NCBI GenBank assembly: GCA_018716975.1
Contig: DVJE01000018.1
Coordinates: 96,070 to 160,069, forward strand
From: Candidatus Gallacutalibacter stercoravium
Lineage (GTDB): Bacteria; Bacillota; Clostridia; Oscillospirales; Acutalibacteraceae
Reading direction: 5' to 3'
DNA length: 64,000 nt
A program made the position numbers and the translations under genes. Of the stretch, positions 49,813 through 57,511 are shown piece by piece; the first letter of the stretch is position 1, and each line of letters begins with the position of its first letter. The notes beneath the pieces were generated by a model that made no database searches, was not told the DNA's origin, and saw nothing but the letters and a program-made list of their open reading frames with translations.

Positions 49813-50049
49813 TTAATGGGATGGACAACCTTCGGTCTGTTGTAAAAAATCAATGAGCTCTTCTGGTGAAGAAAAGCTGCATTTTTTATTTAAAATATAA
49901 GAAAGACCGTAATTGAGTTCCTCAATAGAATAATTTTTCAATCCCATGGATTTTAACACTGCGGCCAACCTGGATAAGGGTTGGTATTTTAGATCGGAGA
50001 TATAACATCCGCAATTTTGTGAAATTTCATCTAATATTTTTGCGCTCAT
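49813..50049 (-). CDS. Small hypothetical protein
   Basis: A 78-residue protein not recognised as any family. It is mostly helical in appearance, with three Cys (positions 13, 15, 57) and a SLARLAAVLKSMGLKNYSIE-like central block (here SRLAAVLKSMGLKNYSIEEL). A final QQTEGCPSH is odd. The AT-rich composition matches the XRE and DUF3626 genes to the right. The start ATG has GGCGGATTTTGCGAT upstream, a weak site. It diverges from the XRE gene at 50196, a layout seen in small regulatory or toxin-antitoxin modules, though nothing else supports that. Confidence 0.55.
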   Translation of the reverse strand: MSAKILDEISQNCGCYISDLKYQPLSRLAAVLKSMGLKNYSIEELNYGLSYILNKKCSFSSPEELIDFLQQTEGCPSH

Positions 50050-50195
50050 ATCGCAAAATCCGCCTTTTTATAAATTTAAGTTTATTGTAGCATACTCCTT
50101 TGCCTTAGTAAACCAAGGGTGCCCCAAAAAACGACAAAATACCCTGTCAGGCGACTAAATTATATTACACTGATCCACATAAGGAGCTGTTTGAC

Positions 50196-50492
50196 ATGGT
50201 GTTTGATTTTGGCTATCGCCTAAAAGAACTGCGTCAAAAAAAGGGCTTAACCCAGGCGCAGGTGGCAAAGCGCCTTTCTCTTTCTAAAACGGCTATCAGC
50301 GGCTATGAAAATAACATTAAAAACCCATCGATTGAGGTACTGACGCAATTAAGCATTTTGTATGGGGTAAGCGCGGAATATTTATTAGGGTTAGAAAACC
50401 GCAAAATGTTGTGTGTAGATGACTTAAACGACCAACAATTGGAGGTGGTGCGCATTCTGCTGGAGGAATTTCGGCACCGCACCAATTATTAA
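50196..50492 (+). CDS. XRE family transcriptional regulator
   Basis: A 98-residue Cro/C1-type regulator. The HTH spans about residues 8-62 (RLKELRQKKGLTQAQVAKRL, LSKTAISGYENNIKNPSIEV, LYGVSAEYLLGLE). A short C-terminal helix (LNDQQLEVVRILLEEFRHRT) probably dimerises. The ATG follows AAGGAGCTGTTTGAC. It lies between two minus-strand orphan genes in an AT-richer island beside the transposase relic and may control one or both. Confidence 0.9.
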   Translation: MVFDFGYRLKELRQKKGLTQAQVAKRLSLSKTAISGYENNIKNPSIEVLTQLSILYGVSAEYLLGLENRKMLCVDDLNDQQLEVVRILLEEFRHRTNY

Positions 50493-50631
50493 GCGGATGC
50501 AAAAATCAAAAGACCAATGCGAGCGCGATCAGGGAGGATTCTTGTTTTACGGCGCAAAGCATACTTGCCCACATTTGTAGATTCTTTTTCATCTCAAGGA
50601 TATTTGTATTAGACGCCTTTGGATGTAACTG

Positions 50632-51672
50632 TTAACCAAAATATCCAACGGTATGCCAAAGTTGCTTCAAGTATTGGAAGACTTCCGTGTCGTTTCCAAT
50701 ATCGCCCCAATTGGTCGGATGCAAGATACTGTCGCGGGAGGCTAATCCAATAAGCCTTGCATCAATGATCCCTTGTCTGTTCCCCCAAAGATGATCGATT
50801 TTTTTTGCCAGTTTTGGAATCATTGGCCCTCGGAACAAGTCGCCAATCTCTCCCACATCCACCTGTCTCTTAGGAATCCATTCCAGCGCAATGTTATATT
50901 TACGGCATAGCGCCTCTGCCTGTTTTGCAAATGTTGTACCCTTAAAAGATCCATCCATATAAAAGCTGTCGATATCATTGGCTAAAGAGATATCGCCGTG
51001 AATATGGGTTTCAATGCACTGATCAAGATTTTTTCCTTTGTCTTTTATATGGTGAGGTGTGTTTAGTAAGATTGCCAGTGTTTCTTGCTCGGACGAAACA
51101 ACACGATTTAAGCACTTTCCATTTTTTTGTACGTCCTTCAATAGTTCTACTAAAACTACGGCAAACGTGTCATTTGTCGATAATGTTGTTGGATTGGTTG
51201 AACTATCGCCATATGAAAAAGTGCAACGTTTTATGATTTCTTGCTTCAATATAAAATGGCAGGATCCAAAACGAACACAAGCGCCATCTATATACCTAAA
51301 AATATTTAACGCGCCATATTTAGGACGATCCAGTGCGTCTTCAGGATATGAATTGAAGAACATACGTTGTTCCCAAAGAAAACGATCGCCTCCGATAAAA
51401 GCTGTCTTTCCACCATTTGTTGTGCCTGTGCGAAATTGCCCATGATAATATCCTTGTTCCAATAAATTTTGCAATACCGTCTTTCCGTTGTTTGCGAATC
51501 TATCCGGATGAAAATTTATGGTTATGGGGCTTTGCAAAACTCTGTCAATCAATTGCTGCACATTAACATGAAAAGGTGTGCAAATATTTTCTAGATAAGT
51601 CAAATTATCGTTATCATTTATTTTTGCATATTTTCGCACCTTGGCAAGTGCTTGTTCTTGATAATTCAGCAT
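50632..51672 (-). CDS. DUF3626 family protein
   Basis: A 346-residue protein matching the DUF3626 pattern: INFHPDRFANNGKTVLQNLL, YYHGQFRTGTTNGGKTAFIG followed by GDRFLWEQRMFF, the signature RPKYGALNIFRY, RFGSCHFILKQEIIKRCTFS with YGDSS, and ETHIHGDISLANDIDSFYMD with GSFKGT near the end. The conserved Arg, His and Asp/Glu positions suggest an enzyme. I recall no established activity. ATG at 51672 follows AGAGGTGCCAAT. An in-frame ATG eight codons upstream lacks a site. The low GC content and orphan context point to horizontal gain. Confidence 0.82.
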   Translation of the reverse strand: MLNYQEQALAKVRKYAKINDNDNLTYLENICTPFHVNVQQLIDRVLQSPITINFHPDRFANNGKTVLQNLLEQGYYHGQFRTGTTNGGKTAFIGGDRFLWEQRMFFNSYPEDALDRPKYGALNIFRYIDGACVRFGSCHFILKQEIIKRCTFSYGDSSTNPTTLSTNDTFAVVLVELLKDVQKNGKCLNRVVSSEQETLAILLNTPHHIKDKGKNLDQCIETHIHGDISLANDIDSFYMDGSFKGTTFAKQAEALCRKYNIALEWIPKRQVDVGEIGDLFRGPMIPKLAKKIDHLWGNRQGIIDARLIGLASRDSILHPTNWGDIGNDTEVFQYLKQLWHTVGYFG

Positions 51673-51907
51673 ATTGGCACCTCTGTTATAGTACAATAAA
51701 GCTGATAAATAACTTTTTATTTGTTTTGCTATTCTATTACAAAATCATAAGCGCATAAATGCCAATCAGCAATTTACCCTTCCGCATCCTCTTCCCTTAT
51801 CTGCCGGGCTTTTGCAAAAGCGGCGTACAATCGCACATTCACATTTCCCACGATGCTGCTTCCAATCAAGCAAGAGCGAGCAAAAGAGTTTGGTTTTTTA
51901 CGCATTT

Positions 51908-52978
51908 TTACCGCAGAGGCAGGCCGCAATAACGCTTTAACGGGCTTTTTTGCGGGTCGTTAACTTGGTAGACGGCAGACAATATTTCTTGTTTGCGCGC
52001 CGTTGCCTGCTGTTCATTTAGTGAAAGCGCCACATCTTCCAAATCAAAGGGGCCTTGCCTAAATTTCCCCAATACGGCACCGCACAGCGCCCCGTCGATG
52101 CAGAAATAAAATAAAGCCTCCCAATCCGGGTGGGTGTACCGCTCTTTGAGCTCGCTGGCAAAAGAGCGCACGAGAAAATCGTTGCGCTGTAAGCAAACAG
52201 TCAGCTGTGGAATATCCGTATCCTTTGCCAATAGAGGTTCATCCTGAGGCAAAATCCAGCCGGGCGCCACGGATCTGTCCGGTTGGCTAAGAAACTGCGC
52301 AAGCAATTCCCCTTCTTCTTCCATAACGGAAACGGCCGCTTTTAGATCCCGCAACGGCAGGCGGAAGTAGTCCCGCAGCATTGGCAGGGTGAAAAAGCCG
52401 TTCAGATAAGCAAAACGAGGAATCAGCCTGCGCAGAGCCTCAACACGAGAATAGTGCGCGGTATCGCAGCCGGGAAATTCCTGTGCCAGAAGATACCATC
52501 CCCGGTCCCACGCGCTGTCTATCTGATCTTCATACACCAAAAAGGTTTGTTGTAGCTTGTGCAAGATAGGGGTGATCTGCTTAGCGGGCAACCCGGTAAT
52601 CTCCCGTATCATGCCGATGGTCAAGGGCCCTTCATGCTCCAACAGCTCCAGCATACGCAAAGAATCATTGTCCATGGGGGCGTCTTTGCGGTAGGCGCAG
52701 GCGAAGAGCTCCAGCTCATCGGCCTGCACATATCCCAGCGTGCCGCCCTGAAAACGGCCCTTTATAATTTCGCGCCGCCCGCGGCGGGCGTCGTTGTAAG
52801 CGCCGTCGTCAAAATCTACATGCAGAGGCAGGCGGGGCGGATCCCCCGGGCAACTCCAGCAAACCGGTGGCACCGGGGACATAAAGCGAAACAGCTCGTC
52901 ATATTGCTGCTCCCCGGCGGGGGACAGCAAGCATTGCCGGTTTAAGCGCAGCGCGCGCACAGCGGCAGCAGAAAGCAC
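51908..52978 (-). CDS. AlkZ/YcaQ-like winged-helix protein
   Basis: A 356-residue protein of the AlkZ-related (HTH_42) type. It opens AAAVRALRLNRQCLLSPAGE, as the family does. A winged-helix segment LRMLELLEHEGPLTIGMIRE with LPAKQITPILHKLQ lies at about residues 105-140, and further winged-helix-like parts follow. YcaQ/AlkZ proteins are DNA glycosylases that unhook interstrand crosslinks using a QxQ or QxD motif. I could not locate a convincing equivalent here, so activity is uncertain. The start is GTG after GGAGGTTTGCACC. It is followed 45 bases upstream in the reading direction by dusB and probably shares its transcript. Confidence 0.72.
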   Translation of the reverse strand: MLSAAAVRALRLNRQCLLSPAGEQQYDELFRFMSPVPPVCWSCPGDPPRLPLHVDFDDGAYNDARRGRREIIKGRFQGGTLGYVQADELELFACAYRKDAPMDNDSLRMLELLEHEGPLTIGMIREITGLPAKQITPILHKLQQTFLVYEDQIDSAWDRGWYLLAQEFPGCDTAHYSRVEALRRLIPRFAYLNGFFTLPMLRDYFRLPLRDLKAAVSVMEEEGELLAQFLSQPDRSVAPGWILPQDEPLLAKDTDIPQLTVCLQRNDFLVRSFASELKERYTHPDWEALFYFCIDGALCGAVLGKFRQGPFDLEDVALSLNEQQATARKQEILSAVYQVNDPQKSPLKRYCGLPLR

Positions 52979-53022
52979 GGTGCAAACCTCCTTTGCGTTT
53001 GTATCTGTTTGTCAAAGAAGCT

Positions 53023-54051
53023 TTATTCGGCGAAGGTGGAGCTTTCTTCGTCCGGCAAAGTTGCTTCTGGGGGATTTTGCCGTAGGATGCGCACGCATAG
53101 GCTATCCAGTTGCTCCAAAGTTTCTAAGCTGCCGGCCTCTTTGCGAAAAGCCGCCGCGCCGCGCAGCCCTTTTAAATACCAGGCCACATGCTTGCGGGCC
53201 TCCCGCATGGCGTGGGCTTCTCCTTTTTCTTGGCACATATGGCGGATATGAGCGCGTAGCACCTGTATCCGCTGGGGAACAGAGGGATCCGGCAGATAAG
53301 CCCCGTGGCCCAGGTAAGCATTGATGTGTTGAAACAGCCAAGGATTGCCTAAAGCGCCGCGGCCAACCATCACCAAATCGCAGCCGGTTTCTTCCAGCAT
53401 GCGGGCGGCGGCTTGGGGGCTGTCTACATCCCCGTTGCCGATGACGGGAATATCTACCGCCTGTTTCACTGCCCGGATGATATCCCAATCACAGCCCGGA
53501 GTATATTGCTGCTCCCGGGTGCGCCCGTGCACCGTGACGGCGTCCGCGCCGGCTTGGGCGCAGATGCGGGCCACTGCAACCGCATTGACCGAGTTTGCAT
53601 CCCATCCCTTGCGGATTTTTACCGTGACCGGCACGGTTACGGACTGCTTCACGGCGTGGGTAATACGTCCGCACAAATCGGGATCCTTCATTAAAGCGCT
53701 GCCGCAACCGCTGCCGGTAATTTTGGGAGCAGGGCAGCCCATGTTGATATCGATAAAGTCGGGGTGCACCTGCATGGCAAGAGCAGCGGCCTGGGCCATG
53801 GTTTCTGGGTCGCTGCCAAACAACTGCACGCCTGCCGGGCGCTCCTCTTGGCTAAGGGATAGTAATTGAAAGGATTTTTTATCGCCATAGGTTAAAGCTT
53901 TGGCGCTTACCATCTCGGAGGTAACCGCCGCCGCGCCGAAAGAGGCGCACAGCTGCCGAAAGGCCTTATCGGTAACGCCGGCCATAGGGGCCAGCACAGC
54001 AGGGCCTTGAATGGATAAACTGCCTATTTTGCAAAATGGTTGGGCTTGCAT
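53023..54051 (-). CDS. dusB: tRNA-dihydrouridine synthase (DusB type)
   Basis: A 342-residue FMN enzyme. It has LAPMAGVTDKAFRQLCASFG at the N-terminus, FIDINMGCPAPKITGSGCGS with the catalytic Cys, KIRKGWDANSVNAV, VHGRTREQQYTPGCDWDIIR, VIGNGDVDSP and MVGRGALGNPWLF in order. It reduces uridines in the tRNA D-loop. The short helical C-terminal domain (about residues 250-330) is normal for DusB. The ATG follows GTGAAAGGAGCGGCAT. In many Firmicutes dusB sits by lysS; here it precedes an AlkZ-like gene. Confidence 0.95.
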   Translation of the reverse strand: MQAQPFCKIGSLSIQGPAVLAPMAGVTDKAFRQLCASFGAAAVTSEMVSAKALTYGDKKSFQLLSLSQEERPAGVQLFGSDPETMAQAAALAMQVHPDFIDINMGCPAPKITGSGCGSALMKDPDLCGRITHAVKQSVTVPVTVKIRKGWDANSVNAVAVARICAQAGADAVTVHGRTREQQYTPGCDWDIIRAVKQAVDIPVIGNGDVDSPQAAARMLEETGCDLVMVGRGALGNPWLFQHINAYLGHGAYLPDPSVPQRIQVLRAHIRHMCQEKGEAHAMREARKHVAWYLKGLRGAAAFRKEAGSLETLEQLDSLCVRILRQNPPEATLPDEESSTFAE

Positions 54052-54210
54052 ATGCCGCTCCTTTCACTGGAATGGAATGGTTGCTGACGGTGCCGATAGT
54101 GCCAACGGTGTGACGCTGGTAACGTTGTTAGCCAGGCCCGCCAGGTCAGCTTGGCGGGCCGGATCAACAGAAGGAAAAGGGCTTACCCCGATATGGAGCG
54201 GGCGCGCCTT

Positions 54211-54405
54211 TTACTGAAAAAGAGTGCAGCCCATTTCGCGAAACTGCCGGATTTTTTCTTGGATTAATTCTTCAGAAACGCCAAACGATTGGGCAAAGCA
54301 ACGAATGCAAAGATATTGCCGGGCGCCCCGGTTTACCAGCCGTTTATAAACGGCAATTTCGTCCCGGCTGAGTTCCCGCCCGCAAGAAAAGCATTGCTCC
54401 GCCAT
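54211..54405 (-). CDS. Small zinc-ribbon-like protein coupled to the alpha-galactosidase gene
   Basis: A 64-residue protein with two CxxC pairs (EQCFSCGRELSRDE and QYLCIRCFAQSFG) that would bind one zinc, followed by a helical tail (EELIQEKIRQFREMG) and a late Cys. Its ATG overlaps the TGA of the alpha-galactosidase gene (TGATG), so the two are translationally coupled. I do not recognise a named family. A nucleic-acid or protein-binding role is possible. Confidence 0.72.
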   Translation of the reverse strand: MAEQCFSCGRELSRDEIAVYKRLVNRGARQYLCIRCFAQSFGVSEELIQEKIRQFREMGCTLFQ

Positions 54406-55538
54406 CAGGCACGCACCAGCTTTGCACGATACATCTGGCAGCCGTGGGCTTCCAGCGCGGGTATGAAATAATCCCGTTTTATACCAAGGTTCTCCCCGGT
54501 AAACACATCGGTTAGCTCTAAACCGTAACCGCAGCCGTAAGGGATGCCGATTTCATCAAAAGAACAGCCAAAAGAACCGTTGACTGGTTGCGGGTTATCC
54601 GACAAGTTAAAATAGGCTAGAGCAAATTCGTTGTTTGCCAGATGGCGCACAAAGAAATAATGATCGTCGTGCGCGGCGGCGCAGTATGGGGCGCGGCATT
54701 CCTCATCTTGATTGATAGCGATCAATTCCCGGTTGAGCAGCAACGCCCGGCTTACATCATTTAGGGTGCGAATGTCGCCGCCCATCATCAGCGGCACCCC
54801 AAACAGGCACCAAAGGGCAAAATGGGTGCGGTACTCCACATCTGTGCAGCCGCCAAGCCCCACGTTCCCTTTGCCGTACATACCAACAATTAGCATATCC
54901 GGATCGTTAAAGCACCCGGAGCCGGACATGCTCAGGTTGCCGATCTGGCTTAGGGCAATATCTTTAAAGGATTTAAAATTGTCGGTTATATCGCCGGTGG
55001 AGCGGTACATGTGGGCGCCGACGGCCCCCATCCACTTCCAGGGCTCTTCCACTCCCCAGTTACAGGCGGAAAAAAGAATGGGGCGGCCGGTGGCTTTCAG
55101 TGCCATGCTCATGCGGTGATACCGGTTTTTGCAGTTGCCAACAGCGGGAAAGTTGCAAAAATCATATTTTAAAAAGTCCACGCCCCAGTCTGCAAAAGTT
55201 TGCGCGTCGGCATATTCGTGATCATAGCTGGCGGGGTATCCGGCACAAGTGCGCACGCCGGCGCAGGAATACATACCGAATTTTAGCCCCTTGCTATGCA
55301 CATAATCGGCAACATATTTGATGCCGTGCGGGAATTTTTCAGGATCGGCAACCAAACGGCCATCGGCATCCCGCTCTTTTAGAGACCAACAGTCGTCGAT
55401 TACCAAGTATTCGTACCCAGCGTCACGGTAACCTTGCGCAATCATGGCGTCGGCGGTTTCTAAAATCAATTGCTCAGAGATGTTCGGCCCAAACGTGTTC
55501 CAAGAGTTCCATCCCATCGGCGGTTTCTTTGCCAGCAT
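54405..55538 (-). CDS. Alpha-galactosidase, glycoside hydrolase family 27
   Basis: A 377-residue GH27 enzyme. It begins KKPPMGWNSWNTFGPNISEQ, the classic start, then YLVIDDCWSLKERD, LKFGMYSCAGVRTCAGYPAS, the nucleophile in FLKYDFCNFP, and the acid/base in MYRSTGDITDNF. SGCFNDPDMLIVGM and LWCLFGVPLMMGGDIRTL follow. It has no signal peptide, so it acts in the cytoplasm on imported alpha-galactosides. The start at 55538 follows AGAGGAGTGTTAAAC. An upstream in-frame ATG at 55592 lies before that site and adds residues foreign to the family. No sugar transporter is adjacent. Confidence 0.93.
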   Translation of the reverse strand: MLAKKPPMGWNSWNTFGPNISEQLILETADAMIAQGYRDAGYEYLVIDDCWSLKERDADGRLVADPEKFPHGIKYVADYVHSKGLKFGMYSCAGVRTCAGYPASYDHEYADAQTFADWGVDFLKYDFCNFPAVGNCKNRYHRMSMALKATGRPILFSACNWGVEEPWKWMGAVGAHMYRSTGDITDNFKSFKDIALSQIGNLSMSGSGCFNDPDMLIVGMYGKGNVGLGGCTDVEYRTHFALWCLFGVPLMMGGDIRTLNDVSRALLLNRELIAINQDEECRAPYCAAAHDDHYFFVRHLANNEFALAYFNLSDNPQPVNGSFGCSFDEIGIPYGCGYGLELTDVFTGENLGIKRDYFIPALEAHGCQMYRAKLVRA

Positions 55539-55592
55539 GTTTAACACTCCTCTTTCTGATTTATAAATATCGATTGCCTTCGGTAAGGCCAA

Positions 55593-55848
55593 TCAACAAA
55601 AACGTCCCTTTATTTCAGGCTTAACACGCCGTACATTCTTAAAGAGGGCACGAATGAAATAAGCGAATATGATTTTTCGGTGTGCACAAGCAATTTTGCC
55701 GTTTTACGCACATTATACCACGCCGTATGCCAGGCTGTCGAATCTTTCGCTATTTTTTGTGCGGGGAAAAAGGGCACGGCAAGAATTGGCGCAGGCCGTA
55801 TATCTTTGCGTCAGATAGGTAAAATAAATAAGAAAGGACGTGAAGAGA
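55593..55848. other. Divergent intergenic region before spoVAC
   Basis: Promoters for the alpha-galactosidase and spoVAC genes should lie here. I could not pick a convincing sigma-G promoter (GNATR, 17-18 bases, CATNNTA). Confidence 0.5.
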
Positions 55849-56295
55849 ATGAACCAACCCACGCCGAAGGAATATGCCAAAATGGCGCAGCAGGCTTCTC
55901 CCGCCACCAAAAGTTGGAAGAATATCCCCTTGGCCTTTTTGGTGGGCGGACTGATTTGCACCATTGGGCAACTCTTCTTTAACCTATACCGGTACGCCGG
56001 ATTGGAGGAACAGGACGCTCGAGGGGCGGTATCGGTTACGCTCATCGGATTGGGCGCGCTGCTTACGGCGCTAAAGGTGTACGACAATATCGCGAAGCAC
56101 GCCGGGGCGGGCACATTGGTGCCCATTACTGGTTTTTCAAATGCCATTGTTTCGCCCGCCATTGAATTTAAAAGCGAGGGCTTTGTGATGGGAATTGGCG
56201 CCAAGATGTTTACCATTGCGGGCCCGGTGCTGGTTTACGGGATTTCGGCGGCGGCGCTGTACGGCCTTATCCTCTTTATTTTTGGTTTGTACTAG
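55849..56295 (+). CDS. spoVAC: Stage V sporulation protein AC
   Basis: A 148-residue membrane protein with about four spans. The family signature is visible: AFLVGGLICTIGQLFFNLY, then TLIGLGALLTALKVYDNIAK, AGAGTLVPITGFSNAIVSPA, EFKSEGFVMGIGAKMFTIAG and PVLVYGISAA. SpoVAC is part of the inner-membrane channel that moves dipicolinic acid into the forespore and out at germination, and it behaves as a mechanosensitive channel in Bacillus. ATG at 55849 follows AGAAAGGACGTGAAGAG. Its presence marks the organism as an endospore former. Confidence 0.95.
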   Translation: MNQPTPKEYAKMAQQASPATKSWKNIPLAFLVGGLICTIGQLFFNLYRYAGLEEQDARGAVSVTLIGLGALLTALKVYDNIAKHAGAGTLVPITGFSNAIVSPAIEFKSEGFVMGIGAKMFTIAGPVLVYGISAAALYGLILFIFGLY

Positions 56296-56344
56296 AGAAA
56301 ATTGCAACCGTAGCTGTGTTGCGGGAAGCGAAAGGAGGTAGCCT

Positions 56345-57358
56345 ATGGCCAAACGGGTAGGCCGCTATACGTTAAGAATGGAAAATAAGCCCTCAATTGT
56401 GGGCTACGCCGCCATATGCGGAAAGAAAGAGGGGCAGGGCCCTCTTTCGCAATTTTTTGATAAGATTTATGAGGATACCACCTTGGGGGAATCCTCATGG
56501 GAAAAAGCCGAAAGCCGCCTGCAAACCGAAGCAGTGACCACAGCGTTACGCAAGGCCCGCCTGCAGGCGGATGGAGTGGATTATATTTTTGCTGGGGATT
56601 TACTCAACCAGTGCATCTCTTCCACCTTTGGCCTGCGTAGCCTGGATATCCCTTTTCTGGGGCAGTACGGGGCCTGCTCCACCATGGCGCAAACCTTGGC
56701 TTTATCCAGTATTTTTGTGGATAGCGGGGCAGCACGCCGCTGTGTGGCGGTTACCTCGTCGCACTTTTGTACGGCGGAACGGCAGTTCCGTTTTCCTTTG
56801 GAATACGGCGGCCAGCGCACCCCCACCGCCCAGTGGACGGTGACGGGTTCCGGCGCCGCTGTGGTGGATCAGGAGGGGACAGGTCCGTATGTGCAGGCGG
56901 TTACCATAGGGCGAATTGTGGATCTGGGCATTAAAGACGCCGCCAACATGGGGGCTGCCATGGCGCCTGCTGCCGCAACAACTTTGCTGGATTTCTTTCA
57001 TGATACGGGCACTAAGCCGGAGGACTACGATTTAATTTTAACAGGGGATTTGGGGCAGATAGGCAGCGATTTGCTTTATGACCTGACACAAAGGGAAGGA
57101 GTGTCCATAGGATCAAAGCATAAGGACTGTGGTTTGCTGATTTTTGATAGGCAAAGCCAGGACGTGCACGCCGGAGGCTCCGGCTGCGGCTGTGCCGGCA
57201 GCGTGCTGTGCTCCTATATTTTAAACCAGGTGCGTGAGGGAACGTTAAAAAACATCCTGTTCATGGCCACTGGCGCGCTGATGTCCACCACCTCATCCCA
57301 GCAAGGGGAGAGCATACCCGGCGTGGCGCATTTGGTGCAGATTAAAAGCCGGGGCTGA
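56345..57358 (+). CDS. spoVAD: Stage V sporulation protein AD
   Basis: A 337-residue thiolase-fold protein. Landmarks are GESSWEKAESRLQTEAVTTA, DYIFAGDLLNQCISSTFGLR, YGACSTMAQTLALSSIFVDS, FPLEYGGQRTPTAQWTVTGS and GTKPEDYDLILTGDLGQIGS, and SIGSKHKDCGLLIFD followed by the Gly/Cys-rich HAGGSGCGCAGSVLCSYIL. SpoVAD binds dipicolinic acid for transport through the SpoVA channel. It starts 49 bases after spoVAC with AAAGGAGGTAGCCT upstream. spoVAE, which normally follows, is absent: the next gene is a convergent potassium transporter. Confidence 0.96.
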   Translation: MAKRVGRYTLRMENKPSIVGYAAICGKKEGQGPLSQFFDKIYEDTTLGESSWEKAESRLQTEAVTTALRKARLQADGVDYIFAGDLLNQCISSTFGLRSLDIPFLGQYGACSTMAQTLALSSIFVDSGAARRCVAVTSSHFCTAERQFRFPLEYGGQRTPTAQWTVTGSGAAVVDQEGTGPYVQAVTIGRIVDLGIKDAANMGAAMAPAAATTLLDFFHDTGTKPEDYDLILTGDLGQIGSDLLYDLTQREGVSIGSKHKDCGLLIFDRQSQDVHAGGSGCGCAGSVLCSYILNQVREGTLKNILFMATGALMSTTSSQQGESIPGVAHLVQIKSRG

Positions 57359-57389
57359 TGCGGTAGCTACTAAAAAGGGTAAAAAACAG

Positions 57390-57418
57390 AGGCAGCCTCA
57401 ACGAATAAGAGGCTGCCT
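57390..57418. terminator. Terminator between spoVAD and the potassium transporter gene
   Basis: AGGCAGCCTC and GAGGCTGCCT form a 10-bp stem. On the minus strand TGTTTTTTACCCTTTTT follows, and on the plus strand ACTTCTATG, so it is strongest for the minus-strand gene. Confidence 0.8.
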
Positions 57419-57511
57419 ACTTCTATGATTGGGTATTTTGTTTTCGGTTACTTGTTTTGCTCTGCCGGTTTGCTGGTTTGCCGGTCTGCTGACTTGCTGG
57501 CATTAAGAACA

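Noticed and set aside
51774..51905. A 43-codon minus-strand frame right after the AlkZ-like gene (MRKKPNSFARSCLIGSSIVG and on)
   Set aside because: It starts 3 bases after a stop codon with no ribosome site of its own. It could be real by reinitiation, but nothing else supports it.
54137..54162. Stem GGCCCGCCA/TGGCGGGCC between the zinc-ribbon and dusB genes as a terminator
   Set aside because: No T-run on the minus strand; function uncertain.
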